A program made the position numbers and the translations under genes. Below are positions 35,481 through 44,923 of a stretch of 64,000 bases of DNA, piece after piece. Below the pieces are notes generated by a model that saw only the letters and a program-made list of their open reading frames with translations, was not told where the DNA came from and did not search any database. The stretch is from Flavobacteriales bacterium. Lineage in GTDB: Bacteria; Bacteroidota; Bacteroidia; Flavobacteriales_D; CAJJDF01. Within the stretch, counting starts at the first letter, position 1; each line of letters begins with the position of its first letter. The stretch spans positions 1 to 64,000 of the forward strand of contig JAHDBM010000011.1 in NCBI GenBank assembly GCA_020630395.1, given 5' to 3'.

Positions 35481-37742
35481 TTATTTAACTACAGTCATTT
35501 CATCAATTAGGTGTTTTGCATCTGCAAATTTGTCTATAATAAATAAGGTGTATCGTATATCTACCGAAATTGTTCTTTGTATCGAATTTTCGAATGATAT
35601 ATCCCCACTCATTGCCTCCCAATTACCATCAAATGCAGTACCTATTAACTCTCCATTACCATTAATAACCGGACTTCCAGAATTACCTCCTGTTATATCG
35701 TTATTAGATAAGAAACATACATGTAAATTGCCATCTCTTTTATCAGCATATTGTCCATAATCCTTTTTCTTATATAATTCTTTCAGTTTAGCAGGAATAA
35801 CAAACTCAGGGTTAGTTGGGTCTTCTTTTTCTATCAAACCATCAATAGTGGTAAAATGCTTATTAACACCATCTTTACTCTTTAACATTTTAATCACTTT
35901 ATCACTAGACTTGTATGATTTTACGTTTCCATAAGTTAATCTTTGAGTTGAATTTGCATTAGGATAAAAGCTTTTATCTTTCTGCATTAATCTAACACCC
36001 TCAACAAATAAACGATACCCATCTTCTTTCTTTTGTTCAATATCTCCATATCTACCTTGAGCCCCAAAATACATGTTAATTAAATCATTAGATGCTATTA
36101 CTGCTAAATCTTTTTCCAACTTCTTAGGTATTTTTCCTTTTTCTAGTTTAGCAATAAGCTTGTCCATTTTTTTCTTATTTGCAAATGGGGATTTGCAAAA
36201 CATCTTCTTAGCAAAAGATTTGAAAGAACCATTTTTAGCGTACGTCTTAAAAAAAGCAGGTTGTTGTTCTTTACTAACTTTAGTATGATATAAACCTAAC
36301 AAATTCGCAACTAATTTTTTATCTGTTTTCTTATTGTAATTTTTAAAATGCTCGGCACTTAACTCTTCAAGCCTTCCTATTAATGCTTTGTTTTTAGCAT
36401 CATAAGTTGCCTGTAATTTGCTTTTTTCCTCTTCGGTAGAAGCTTTTTCGATTGCCTCTTTGGTTTTAGCTTGAAAACCTGTAATGGCTTCAATTAATCT
36501 ATTTGCTCTGAAGGTGAATAAAAAGATATCTGCTCCAGTTAACCCAGCTTCTAAGGCATACACATCTCCTACTTCATAATCATCTGACATTTTGTAGTAA
36601 GAAGCAATATTATCTAATGCTTTTCCATACTTTTCTTTTCGTGTATCATCTTTTGATACCCAATCTTTAAATTTTCGTTCTAATGCTAATTTTCTATCGT
36701 AAACTTTGTTAGTTTTTAACTGCTCAGTTTGACCAATATAATATTTCCAGTAATTAGAGGTTTGAGCATATTTTGAAGCGTATTTTATACGAATTGCTTT
36801 ATCAGCATCCATATCTTCTTTCATAGTTTTCAATTTTAAATCACGTATTTCAACTACAGTTGGTCCATGTTTTTCAATTGCTTGCTTAACACCATGAGAA
36901 GACAAATAACGATCTGTACTTCCTGGATACCCCATAATCATAGCATAATCTCCTTCATTAACACCTTTAATAGATACTGGTAAATGATGTCTTGGAACAA
37001 ACGGGATATTGTCTTCACTGTAATCAGCTGGTTTACCATCTTTACCACTGTAAACTCTAAATAAACAAAAATCTCCTGTATGTCTTGGCCACATCCAATT
37101 ATCAGTATCACCTCCGTATTTACCAATAGATTCTGGTGGAGCTCCTACCAAACGAACATCTTTAAATGTCTCGTTAACGAACATGTAATATTCATTTCCA
37201 TAAAAGAAATCCTTTATGTAGGCATTGTAATGAGTTCCTTTAGTAGCGTTAGCAATTAATTCTTCTTTCATAGTTTCAAGAGCCTTAGCTTTCTCAGCAG
37301 GAGAATCATATTTTTTATTCTTTACTGATAACATTTTTTCAGTTACATCTTCCATTCTTACTAAAAATGTAGCTGTTAACCCCTCAACATTTAATTCCTG
37401 TTTTTTATTTTTAGCCCAAAATCCATTTCCTAAATAATCATTTTCGACTGAACTAAATTGTTGAATTGCATCATACCCACAGTGATGATTTGTTAACATT
37501 AACCCTTGATCTGAAATAATTTCACCAGTACAAAATCCTCCTAGTGATACAATTGCATCTTTTAAACTAGATTTATTAACACTATAAATTTCTTCTGCAG
37601 TAAGTTTAAGACCTTTTTCCTGCATGTCTTTATAATTCAATCTCTTTATGAATATTGGTAGCCACATTCCTTCATCAGCTTTAACAGTATACTGAGAGAA
37701 ACAAAAGACTAATACCAATAACAATGAAATACTTTTCCTCAT
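35481..37742 (-). CDS. S46 family dipeptidyl peptidase, DPP7-like
   Basis: This periplasmic serine exopeptidase has 753 residues and a signal peptide ending TVKADEGMW. The catalytic triad is visible: His in TNHHCGYDA near 87, Asp in a TDNWMWPRHTGDF-type region near 220, and Ser in GGNSGSPV near 686. The GFAMILY trait that separates DPP7 from DPP11 lies 18 residues after the catalytic serine, where this protein has glycine (FDGNW) rather than arginine. That suggests cleavage after hydrophobic rather than acidic residues. S46 enzymes feed peptides to asaccharolytic Bacteroidota. Monocistronic, with its own terminator. Confidence 0.92.
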   Translation of the reverse strand: MRKSISLLLVLVFCFSQYTVKADEGMWLPIFIKRLNYKDMQEKGLKLTAEEIYSVNKSSLKDAIVSLGGFCTGEIISDQGLMLTNHHCGYDAIQQFSSVENDYLGNGFWAKNKKQELNVEGLTATFLVRMEDVTEKMLSVKNKKYDSPAEKAKALETMKEELIANATKGTHYNAYIKDFFYGNEYYMFVNETFKDVRLVGAPPESIGKYGGDTDNWMWPRHTGDFCLFRVYSGKDGKPADYSEDNIPFVPRHHLPVSIKGVNEGDYAMIMGYPGSTDRYLSSHGVKQAIEKHGPTVVEIRDLKLKTMKEDMDADKAIRIKYASKYAQTSNYWKYYIGQTEQLKTNKVYDRKLALERKFKDWVSKDDTRKEKYGKALDNIASYYKMSDDYEVGDVYALEAGLTGADIFLFTFRANRLIEAITGFQAKTKEAIEKASTEEEKSKLQATYDAKNKALIGRLEELSAEHFKNYNKKTDKKLVANLLGLYHTKVSKEQQPAFFKTYAKNGSFKSFAKKMFCKSPFANKKKMDKLIAKLEKGKIPKKLEKDLAVIASNDLINMYFGAQGRYGDIEQKKEDGYRLFVEGVRLMQKDKSFYPNANSTQRLTYGNVKSYKSSDKVIKMLKSKDGVNKHFTTIDGLIEKEDPTNPEFVIPAKLKELYKKKDYGQYADKRDGNLHVCFLSNNDITGGNSGSPVINGNGELIGTAFDGNWEAMSGDISFENSIQRTISVDIRYTLFIIDKFADAKHLIDEMTVVK

Positions 37743-37856
37743 TTTTATTTAATTTTTAAATTTTGGCTAAAATACCAAAAATCTTAATTCTAATACAAAG
37801 TATAGTTTAAACGGTTATCTAATTTGATTAATGGTATTAGAATTACTCTTCTTTAA

Positions 37857-37887
37857 TTGAACCATTCCTTGATCTTTATTACATTTG
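37857..37887 (+). promoter_or_regulatory. Promoter of the GT2 gene, giving a nearly leaderless mRNA
   Basis: TTG at 37857-37859, a 20-base spacer and TACATTTG at 37880-37887 match TTG-N19/20-TAnnTTTG exactly. Transcription would begin at or within a base or two of the ATG at 37893. The TTG of the -33 box is not a start codon. Confidence 0.6.
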
Positions 37888-37892
37888 ACACT

Positions 37893-39833
37893 ATGAAGCT
37901 ATCAATAGTCATAGTAAACTATAATGTTAAGTATTTTCTCAAGCAATGTCTAGATTCGGCAGTGAGAGCAATTGAAAACATTGATGCTGAAATTTTTGTT
38001 GTAGACAATGACTCCAAAGATGGCTCTAACGAAATGATAAAAAAACATTTTAAGGATGTTATTCTTATTGAAAACAAAAAAAATGTAGGTTTTTCTAAAG
38101 CCAATAACCAAGCAATAAGAATTTCTAAAGGTGAATATGTTTTATTATTAAATCCAGATACAATTGTTGCTGAAGATACGTTCGAAAAAGTAATAACCTT
38201 CATGGATAAAACGCCTAAAGCTGGAGGTTTAGGTGTTCGGATGATTGATGGAAATGGTAATTTTCTTCCAGAATCTAAAAGGGGGTTGCCAACTCCTGAA
38301 GTTGCGTTTTACAAAATTTTTGGCTTTTCTACTTTATTCCCTAAATCAGAACGATTTGGAAAATACCACTTAGGAAATTTACCTGAATTTGAAACCAATG
38401 AAATTGATATTTTGTCTGGTGCATTTATGTTTCTTAGAAAAGAAACACTTGATAAAGTAGGGTTATTAGATGAAAACTTTTTTATGTATGGAGAAGATAT
38501 TGATTTATCATACCGAATAACTCTAGGTGGATATAAAAACTATTACTATCCTGATTCTACTATTGTTCATTATAAAGGAGAAAGTACAAAAAAAAGTAGT
38601 GTAAACTATGTTTTTATTTTCTACAAAGCAATGGCCATTTTTGCAGAAAAATATTTTGGAAAAAGTAAAGCTGGCTTATTTAACATACTCATTAAGTTAG
38701 CTATTTTCTTTAGAGCTGGTTTAGCTATTTTTAATAGACTAATCGAAATAATTTTCCTCCCTCTTATTGATGTTTCATTTATATTTTTCGGATTACATTT
38801 TGCAAAAAGACTCTATCAAAATGAACAAGCTATTTTTCATGATTCTCCATTAATGCACATTACTATTGGTGTTTTAACACTTATTACCATTACATCTTTA
38901 TTACTTTCAGGAGCTTATGATAAACCTGTAAAACCTAAATCTATTATTATTGGGTTATTTATTGCTTTACCAATATCTATCTTAACCTATCTTAGTTTTG
39001 ATGATTACTTTATGTTCCCTACAAAAGTTGGTGTACTAGCTATTACAATAGCTTCGGTTGGAACTTTTGCTTCTAGACTAATCTTACATTTTTTAAATAT
39101 TCAAAAACTACGTTCTTCCATTTTATCAAAAGACATTGTTATTTTAGGAGAGGATAATGACTCCGAAAAAACTGAAAACCTTGTTAATTTAACCCAATCT
39201 CTTGCTCAAATAAATATTATTAAAACAAATGGAAAGACATTTAAGCAAAACAGTGTTAAAGACTTACTAAAAGATCATAATCTTAGCACTCCAAAAGAAA
39301 TGATTTTCTGCTCTAAAAGTCTAAATTATAACCGAATAATTGATTTTATGAGTAGAAACAAGAAATCAACTGTTGAATTTAAAATAGCTCATCCTTACAA
39401 CAAATTTATTATAGGAAGTACCAATCTAAACACGTCTGGAGAATTATACACACTTAAGCTTAAAGGTATTTCTAGCAAATCTAATATTCGATTAAAGCGA
39501 ATATTAGATACTTCTATTTCATTTGTATTGCTCTTGTTTATTCCTTTCTACATATTATTCTTAAAGAATAAAACATCATACATACGTAATATCTGGTTGA
39601 TATTAAAAGGTGAACAATCTTTTGTAGGGTATAATAAAAATGCTGAATATGAATCGCTACCACATATAAAAGATGGTGTTTTAAACCTTTTAGATGGAGT
39701 ATCTACTGAACTTAATCCATCTAACATCAGCAAAACAAAGTTAAATAAGATTTATGCTCATGATTATTCTCCTTTTATGGATTTAAAAGTCCTTTTTAGA
39801 GGGTTTAAAAAACTAACTCATAAAGTACTATAA
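37893..39833 (+). CDS. Family 2 glycosyltransferase fused to a degenerate polyprenyl sugar-phosphotransferase-like domain
   Basis: The product is 646 residues from the ATG at 37893. Residues 1-290 are a GT2 catalytic domain: MKLSIVIVNYNVKYFLKQCL, VDNDSKDGSN near 46, LLLNPDTIV near 86 and MYGEDIDLSYRI near 203. Membrane segments lie near 280-420. The rest looks like a decayed WcaJ/WbaP-type phosphoglycosyl transferase: a Rossmann-like part near 430-520, RLKRILDTSISFVLLLFIPF near 535, LILKGEQSFVGYN in place of the usual LKGDMSLVGPRP, and a tail DYSPFMDLKVLFRGF like the family end. The catalytic KFRSM and DE residues are missing. It likely makes a surface glycan and is coupled to ppk1 (1-base gap). 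Confidence 0.75.
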   Translation: MKLSIVIVNYNVKYFLKQCLDSAVRAIENIDAEIFVVDNDSKDGSNEMIKKHFKDVILIENKKNVGFSKANNQAIRISKGEYVLLLNPDTIVAEDTFEKVITFMDKTPKAGGLGVRMIDGNGNFLPESKRGLPTPEVAFYKIFGFSTLFPKSERFGKYHLGNLPEFETNEIDILSGAFMFLRKETLDKVGLLDENFFMYGEDIDLSYRITLGGYKNYYYPDSTIVHYKGESTKKSSVNYVFIFYKAMAIFAEKYFGKSKAGLFNILIKLAIFFRAGLAIFNRLIEIIFLPLIDVSFIFFGLHFAKRLYQNEQAIFHDSPLMHITIGVLTLITITSLLLSGAYDKPVKPKSIIIGLFIALPISILTYLSFDDYFMFPTKVGVLAITIASVGTFASRLILHFLNIQKLRSSILSKDIVILGEDNDSEKTENLVNLTQSLAQINIIKTNGKTFKQNSVKDLLKDHNLSTPKEMIFCSKSLNYNRIIDFMSRNKKSTVEFKIAHPYNKFIIGSTNLNTSGELYTLKLKGISSKSNIRLKRILDTSISFVLLLFIPFYILFLKNKTSYIRNIWLILKGEQSFVGYNKNAEYESLPHIKDGVLNLLDGVSTELNPSNISKTKLNKIYAHDYSPFMDLKVLFRGFKKLTHKVL

Positions 39834-39834
39834 A

Positions 39835-41901
39835 ATGTCTTATAACAAAGAATTTATAAATAGAGAAATATCATGGTTATCCTTTAACGAAAGAGTATTG
39901 CAGGAAGCCATAGATAAAAAAAATCCTTTAATTGAACGGATAAGATTTTTAGGTATTTTCTCTAATAATAGAGATGAGTTTTTCCGTGTACGTGTTGCTA
40001 CTGTTAAAAGACTACAAGTCTTAAAAAAGAAAAGTCTTAAAGAAATTGATTTTAGTCCTACTGAATTACTTGAAGAAATAAAAAAAATTACCTTATCTCA
40101 AGAACGTTTGTTTGAGGAGACATTTAATCAAATTCTAGACCAATTAAAATCAGAAGATATACATATTGTTAATGAGTTAAACATTAACAAAAATCATTTA
40201 CAATTTATAGAAGAATATTTTGAAGATAAAATTCGACCCTATTTAATTCCGATCATTCTTAAAAACAAATCTAAACTCCCAGAACTAAAAGATAAATCTC
40301 TTTACCTAGGAGTTAAACTTTACAACAATGAATTAAATGACATTCCTCTATATTCATTAATCGAAATACCCACTAACGTTTCTAGGTTTTTAGTATTACC
40401 AACATTAAAAAATGAAGAAGATTCTGTTATTTTATTGGATGACATTATAAGAATAAATCTTAGAAAAGTTTTTGCTTTATTTCAATTTGATCAAATTGAG
40501 GCTTATGCTTTTAAAATAACTAGAGATGCTGAGCTAGACTTAGAGTATGATATTGATACTGGATTGCTTCAAAAAATGAAGAAAAGTTTAGAAAAAAGGA
40601 AAAAAGGAAAACAAGTTCGTTTTGTTTATGATGGTAATATGCCTATCGATCTATTTCATTATTTAGTAGGTGATGTTAAAAAGAAAGACCTTGAAAACAT
40701 TATTCCTGGAGGCAAATATCACAACTTCAAAGATTTTATACAGTTTCCTAATGTTGGAAATAAAAACCTAACAAATACTAAGCTTCCTCCTCTACCGCAC
40801 CCAATGCTTGAAGGAAAAAATAGTATTCTTGAGGTATTAAGGTCTAAGGATATCATGCTATCATATCCCTACCAAAGCTTTAAGTATGTTGTTGATTTTA
40901 TGCGTGAAGTAGCAATAGACCCTAAAGTAACTGATATACAAATAAACTTGTATAGAGTAGCAAATAGATCCAGAATTATAAATGCTTTGGTAAATGCTGC
41001 TAAAAATGGTAAAAGAGTAACTGTAATAATTGAATTAAAAGCCAGGTTTGATGAAGCAAATAATATACATTGGTCTAACGTTTTACAAGAAAATGGCATT
41101 CGTGTAATATTTGGAGTCCCTGGATTAAAAGTTCATTCAAAATTAATACTGGTTTCTAGAAAAATAGGTAAACAAAAAGAAATGTTTGCTCATATTGGAA
41201 CAGGAAATTTTCATGAAGGAACTGCTAAAATATATGGAGACTATTCTTTATTTTCAAGCGACACAAGAATAACAAATGAAGTAGAAAAACTATTTGCTTT
41301 CTTTGAAAGTAATTATTTAAGACTATCCTTTAGGCATTTAATTGTTTCCCCATACAGTACAAGAAGAAAATTCATATCGCTTATAGATAATGAAATAAAA
41401 AACAGCAAAGCAGGTAAAGAAGCCAAGATAACACTTAAGCTAAATAATTTAACAGACGATCTTCTAATTAAAAAATTATACGAAGCCAGTAACAATGGAG
41501 TTAAAATCGACCTTATTATTAGAGGTATTTGTTGTTTAGTTCCTAACATACCTAAACAAAGTGAAAACATAAAGGTTATTAGTATTGTAGATCGTTTTTT
41601 AGAACATGTTAGAACTATGATTTTTCATAATGATGGAAATGAATTGTTTTATATATCCTCAGCAGATTGGATGCAAAGAAATCTTGATAATCGAATAGAG
41701 GTTACAACCCCAATTTTTGATAAAAAGATTCAAAAAGTAATTAAAAAGATGATCAATATTCAACTAGCCGATAATGTTAAGGCTAGAATTATTGATAAAG
41801 ATAGATCTAATAAATACGTTAAAAATGATGAGGATCAAATTAGATCACAAATAGAAACTTATAAATACTTTAAAAAGTATTGGAAAGAAAAAAGCAAATA
41901 G
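39835..41901 (+). CDS. ppk1: Polyphosphate kinase 1
   Basis: PPK1 reversibly builds polyphosphate from ATP. The 688 residues start with YNKEFINREISWLSFNERVL and carry the two catalytic histidine regions: LKVHSKLILVSRK near 433 and FLEHVRTMIFHNDG near 590. Supporting motifs are HIGTGNFHEGTAKIYGDYS near 457 and YISSADWMQRNLDNRIEV near 605. It begins one base after the glycosyltransferase stop, so the two are coupled. It converges with trkH, with no clear terminator in the 44-base gap. Confidence 0.95.
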   Translation: MSYNKEFINREISWLSFNERVLQEAIDKKNPLIERIRFLGIFSNNRDEFFRVRVATVKRLQVLKKKSLKEIDFSPTELLEEIKKITLSQERLFEETFNQILDQLKSEDIHIVNELNINKNHLQFIEEYFEDKIRPYLIPIILKNKSKLPELKDKSLYLGVKLYNNELNDIPLYSLIEIPTNVSRFLVLPTLKNEEDSVILLDDIIRINLRKVFALFQFDQIEAYAFKITRDAELDLEYDIDTGLLQKMKKSLEKRKKGKQVRFVYDGNMPIDLFHYLVGDVKKKDLENIIPGGKYHNFKDFIQFPNVGNKNLTNTKLPPLPHPMLEGKNSILEVLRSKDIMLSYPYQSFKYVVDFMREVAIDPKVTDIQINLYRVANRSRIINALVNAAKNGKRVTVIIELKARFDEANNIHWSNVLQENGIRVIFGVPGLKVHSKLILVSRKIGKQKEMFAHIGTGNFHEGTAKIYGDYSLFSSDTRITNEVEKLFAFFESNYLRLSFRHLIVSPYSTRRKFISLIDNEIKNSKAGKEAKITLKLNNLTDDLLIKKLYEASNNGVKIDLIIRGICCLVPNIPKQSENIKVISIVDRFLEHVRTMIFHNDGNELFYISSADWMQRNLDNRIEVTTPIFDKKIQKVIKKMINIQLADNVKARIIDKDRSNKYVKNDEDQIRSQIETYKYFKKYWKEKSK

Positions 41902-41945
41902 TTATCACTTTTTAAAACGTCTTTATCTCGTAATTCAACAAAAGA

Positions 41946-43433
41946 TTAGTTTACTCTCCAAAAATATGGAGTAAAAATAAGCGCTACAGTAAATAGCTCT
42001 AATCTACCAAAAAGCATTAAAAAGGATAACACCCATTTTCCTGCATCTGGAATTTCAGAAAAACTATTAGCTGGATTTACTTCATTAATTCCAGGACCAA
42101 CATTACCTAATGAAGTAGCAACAGAGCTAATAGCCGTTAATAAATCTAACCCCATTGCCGTCATGATAATACTACCCAATGTGAACATAAACAAATACAA
42201 AAACAAGAAAGCAAGCAAATTGTAAATAATTTTATTGTGTACAACTTGCCCATTTAAATGAACTGGCACAACTGCATTGGGATGAAGTCTTCTTTTAAAC
42301 TCCATAAAACTATTCTTCATTAGCACCACAATTCTAACAATTTTTATACCTCCGCTAGTAGATCCTGCTGATGCTCCTGAAAACAATAATAAAAAGAATA
42401 TAAACGTAACAAAAGTACCCCATGTTGTAAAAATATCACTTGCAAAACCTGTTGTTGTAATTACACTAACAACTTGAAAAACTGTTCCCCTAACAGCAGT
42501 TGAAAATTCATCTTCAGAGTAATAATAAACAAAAGGAGTTAATACTATTATCAATCCTAAAACAGCAAATAAATAATATTTAAACTCATCATTCTTCCAT
42601 ATTCGTTTAAACTTACCTTTAAATCCAAAATATAATAATGTAAAGTTAGTACCCGCTAAAAACATAAAGATTACAATTACATACTCTATAACTGGAGAAT
42701 TAAATGCCGCAATACTATCTTGTTTTGTTGAAAAACCACCAGTTGAAGTAGTTGTTAGTGAATGGTTTATGGCATCAAAAAAACTCATGCCACAACACAT
42801 TAACACAATCATTTCTACTATGGTTAGTCCAAGGTAAATAATCCATAATCGTTTTGCAGTTTCTTTTATCCTTGGGTGGATTTTATCTTTAGTTGGTCCA
42901 GGAGCCTCATTAACAAATAACTCCATGCCTCCAATACCCAATAGTGGTAAAACAGCAATTGTTAACACAATTATCCCCATACCTCCTATCCACTGCGTCA
43001 TACTCCGCCAAAACAAGATACTTTCTGGCATTTCTTCAATATTATTTAAAATTGAAGCTCCAGTAGTTGAAAAACCAGACATGGTTTCAAAAAAAGCATC
43101 TGAAATTGATGGTATAGATTGACTTATCACATATGGTAATGCTCCAAATAAAGTCATTGATATCCAACCCAATGTAACGATCAAAAATCCATCTCTCCTT
43201 TTAATTTCTGCATCATTACTATTTCTATTCACATACTTTAATAACCCTCCTGTAAACAGTGTTATACTTGATGCAATAGTAAATCCCCAAAATGCATCAT
43301 CTCCATGGTAAACAGAAAAAATTAAGGGTAGCGCCATTAAAAATCCATTTATCAATAACAATGAACCTATAACATTACCTACAACTGAAAAATTGATGAT
43401 TTTATGCTTTTTTTTGGAGAAAATTTTCATCAT
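41946..43433 (-). CDS. trkH: Trk potassium uptake channel TrkH
   Basis: TrkH is the membrane channel of the Trk K+ uptake system. The 495 residues contain repeated pore loops with selectivity-filter glycines: SGFSTTGASI near 119, TTTSTGGFSTKQDS near 228, VSVITTTGFASDIF near 325, and ATSLGNVGPGINEV near 438. About ten hydrophobic helices flank them. It follows trkA by five bases on the minus strand, so channel and regulator are co-transcribed. The large internal loop residues (SGASAGSTSGGIKIVRI) match the TrkH gating loop. Confidence 0.94.
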   Translation of the reverse strand: MMKIFSKKKHKIINFSVVGNVIGSLLLINGFLMALPLIFSVYHGDDAFWGFTIASSITLFTGGLLKYVNRNSNDAEIKRRDGFLIVTLGWISMTLFGALPYVISQSIPSISDAFFETMSGFSTTGASILNNIEEMPESILFWRSMTQWIGGMGIIVLTIAVLPLLGIGGMELFVNEAPGPTKDKIHPRIKETAKRLWIIYLGLTIVEMIVLMCCGMSFFDAINHSLTTTSTGGFSTKQDSIAAFNSPVIEYVIVIFMFLAGTNFTLLYFGFKGKFKRIWKNDEFKYYLFAVLGLIIVLTPFVYYYSEDEFSTAVRGTVFQVVSVITTTGFASDIFTTWGTFVTFIFFLLLFSGASAGSTSGGIKIVRIVVLMKNSFMEFKRRLHPNAVVPVHLNGQVVHNKIIYNLLAFLFLYLFMFTLGSIIMTAMGLDLLTAISSVATSLGNVGPGINEVNPANSFSEIPDAGKWVLSFLMLFGRLELFTVALIFTPYFWRVN

Positions 43434-43438
43434 AAAAT

Positions 43439-44779
43439 CTAAAGAAAAAAGCGTTCTATTTTATGAATAGAATCGGTAAGTGAAAATACAATGGCCTTAT
43501 CATTGGGTTCAATTTGAAAATCCCCAAAAGGAATAAAACCTTTACCATCTCTAATAACACCTGCTATTCTAGCATTATCTGGAAATTTAAGATTCTTAAT
43601 CTTTTTTCTGGTAACCTTAGACTTAGCTTTTACATTAAACTCAATAATTTCAGCATCAACACCATGTAAGCTAACGATAGCATCAACATCTCCTTTTCTA
43701 ACATATTTAAAAATGTTACCCGCAGCAATTATCTTTTTATTGATTAACGTATCTATTCCTATATTTTGCGACAAATGGATGTAATCTAAGTTTTCTACAC
43801 GAGCAATTGTCTTCGTGACACCATTATTTTTAGCAACAAGACATGAAATGATATTTCGTTCGGAATCTCCTGTAGCAGCAATAAAAGCATCCATCTCAGA
43901 TAACCCTTCTTCTCTTATAGCTTCAACATTACTACCATCAATATTAAGAACCAAGGTATTTTTTAATACCTCTGTTATCTTTTCACACTTATCTCTATCA
44001 GCTTCTAATAAAATTACTTTGTAAGTATCTTCTAATAGCATAGCAGTCCTCACACCTATCCTACTACCTCCCATTATCATGACATTTCTAATTTCAACAC
44101 ATGATTGGTCACACAATGCAGTTAAATCATCAATTGCTTCTGGTGCTGACATGAAATACATGATGTCATTTTCTAATACTTTAGTATCTCTATCTACCAT
44201 GATAGTATCTTCCAATCTATGAATAGCAATAGGTTTAAAACTTAAATTTGGATTTAAATAAGCACTTTCTTCTACGGTTTTATCTCTTAAAGGAGATTTA
44301 TCGCCTATTGGTAATCCAAAAACAGAAAGACTATCATCTTCAAATCCAAAGCTATCAGTAAAAGCTGATTTAGAAATTAACCTAACTATCTCATCAGCAG
44401 CCAACTGAACTGGAGATATAAGCGTATTCACCCCAAGATCCTTATACATAGATTGTATATCAGGATCTAAGTTTTCCATATTACTTATCCTAGCTATGGT
44501 TTGTTTTGCGCCATATTTTTTAGCAATAATAGAAACTAAAAGATTTGTTTTTTCAGATGAAGTAACTGCAATAAGAAGATCACAAGAAGAAACCTTAGCT
44601 TCTTGTAAAACCTCTAAAGACGTAGCGTCACCTTTAATAGGATAAATATCTATATGAGATTGAACGTAACTAAGCCTAGCTTCATCTTGATCAATAAGGT
44701 AAATATCTTGTAACTCACTAGATAACATTTTTGCTAAATGATAACCAACATCTCCTGCACCTGTAATTATTATTCTCAT
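43439..44779 (-). CDS. trkA: Trk system regulatory protein TrkA
   Basis: TrkA is the cytosolic NAD(H)/ATP-binding ring that gates TrkH. The 446 residues hold two RCK modules: the first Rossmann fold ITGAGDVGYHLAKML near 4 with LIDQDEARL near 28, and a second IMGGSRIGVRTAMLL near 233. Each is followed by an RCK_C domain (residues 140-220 and 365-446). This double arrangement is typical. It is divergent from mrdA, with 144 bases between the starts, and upstream of trkH in one operon. Confidence 0.95.
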   Translation of the reverse strand: MRIIITGAGDVGYHLAKMLSSELQDIYLIDQDEARLSYVQSHIDIYPIKGDATSLEVLQEAKVSSCDLLIAVTSSEKTNLLVSIIAKKYGAKQTIARISNMENLDPDIQSMYKDLGVNTLISPVQLAADEIVRLISKSAFTDSFGFEDDSLSVFGLPIGDKSPLRDKTVEESAYLNPNLSFKPIAIHRLEDTIMVDRDTKVLENDIMYFMSAPEAIDDLTALCDQSCVEIRNVMIMGGSRIGVRTAMLLEDTYKVILLEADRDKCEKITEVLKNTLVLNIDGSNVEAIREEGLSEMDAFIAATGDSERNIISCLVAKNNGVTKTIARVENLDYIHLSQNIGIDTLINKKIIAAGNIFKYVRKGDVDAIVSLHGVDAEIIEFNVKAKSKVTRKKIKNLKFPDNARIAGVIRDGKGFIPFGDFQIEPNDKAIVFSLTDSIHKIERFFL

Positions 44780-44923
44780 GGATTAAAAAATCATCAATAT
44801 TGACCTATTTGTATCAAATTTAAATCATTTTTTTATTTGATTAAAATAAATCTCGTAAAGCAAAGTATTATACTAAAATAGACCCTATATTTGAATTATA
44901 TATTATTTAAGATTTTATAATAA

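Noticed and set aside
44815-44893. TAAATTTG and TATATTTG between trkA and mrdA as promoter -7 boxes
   Set aside because: Both fit the -7 consensus, but neither has a TTG at 17-23 bases, so they were not listed as separate promoters.
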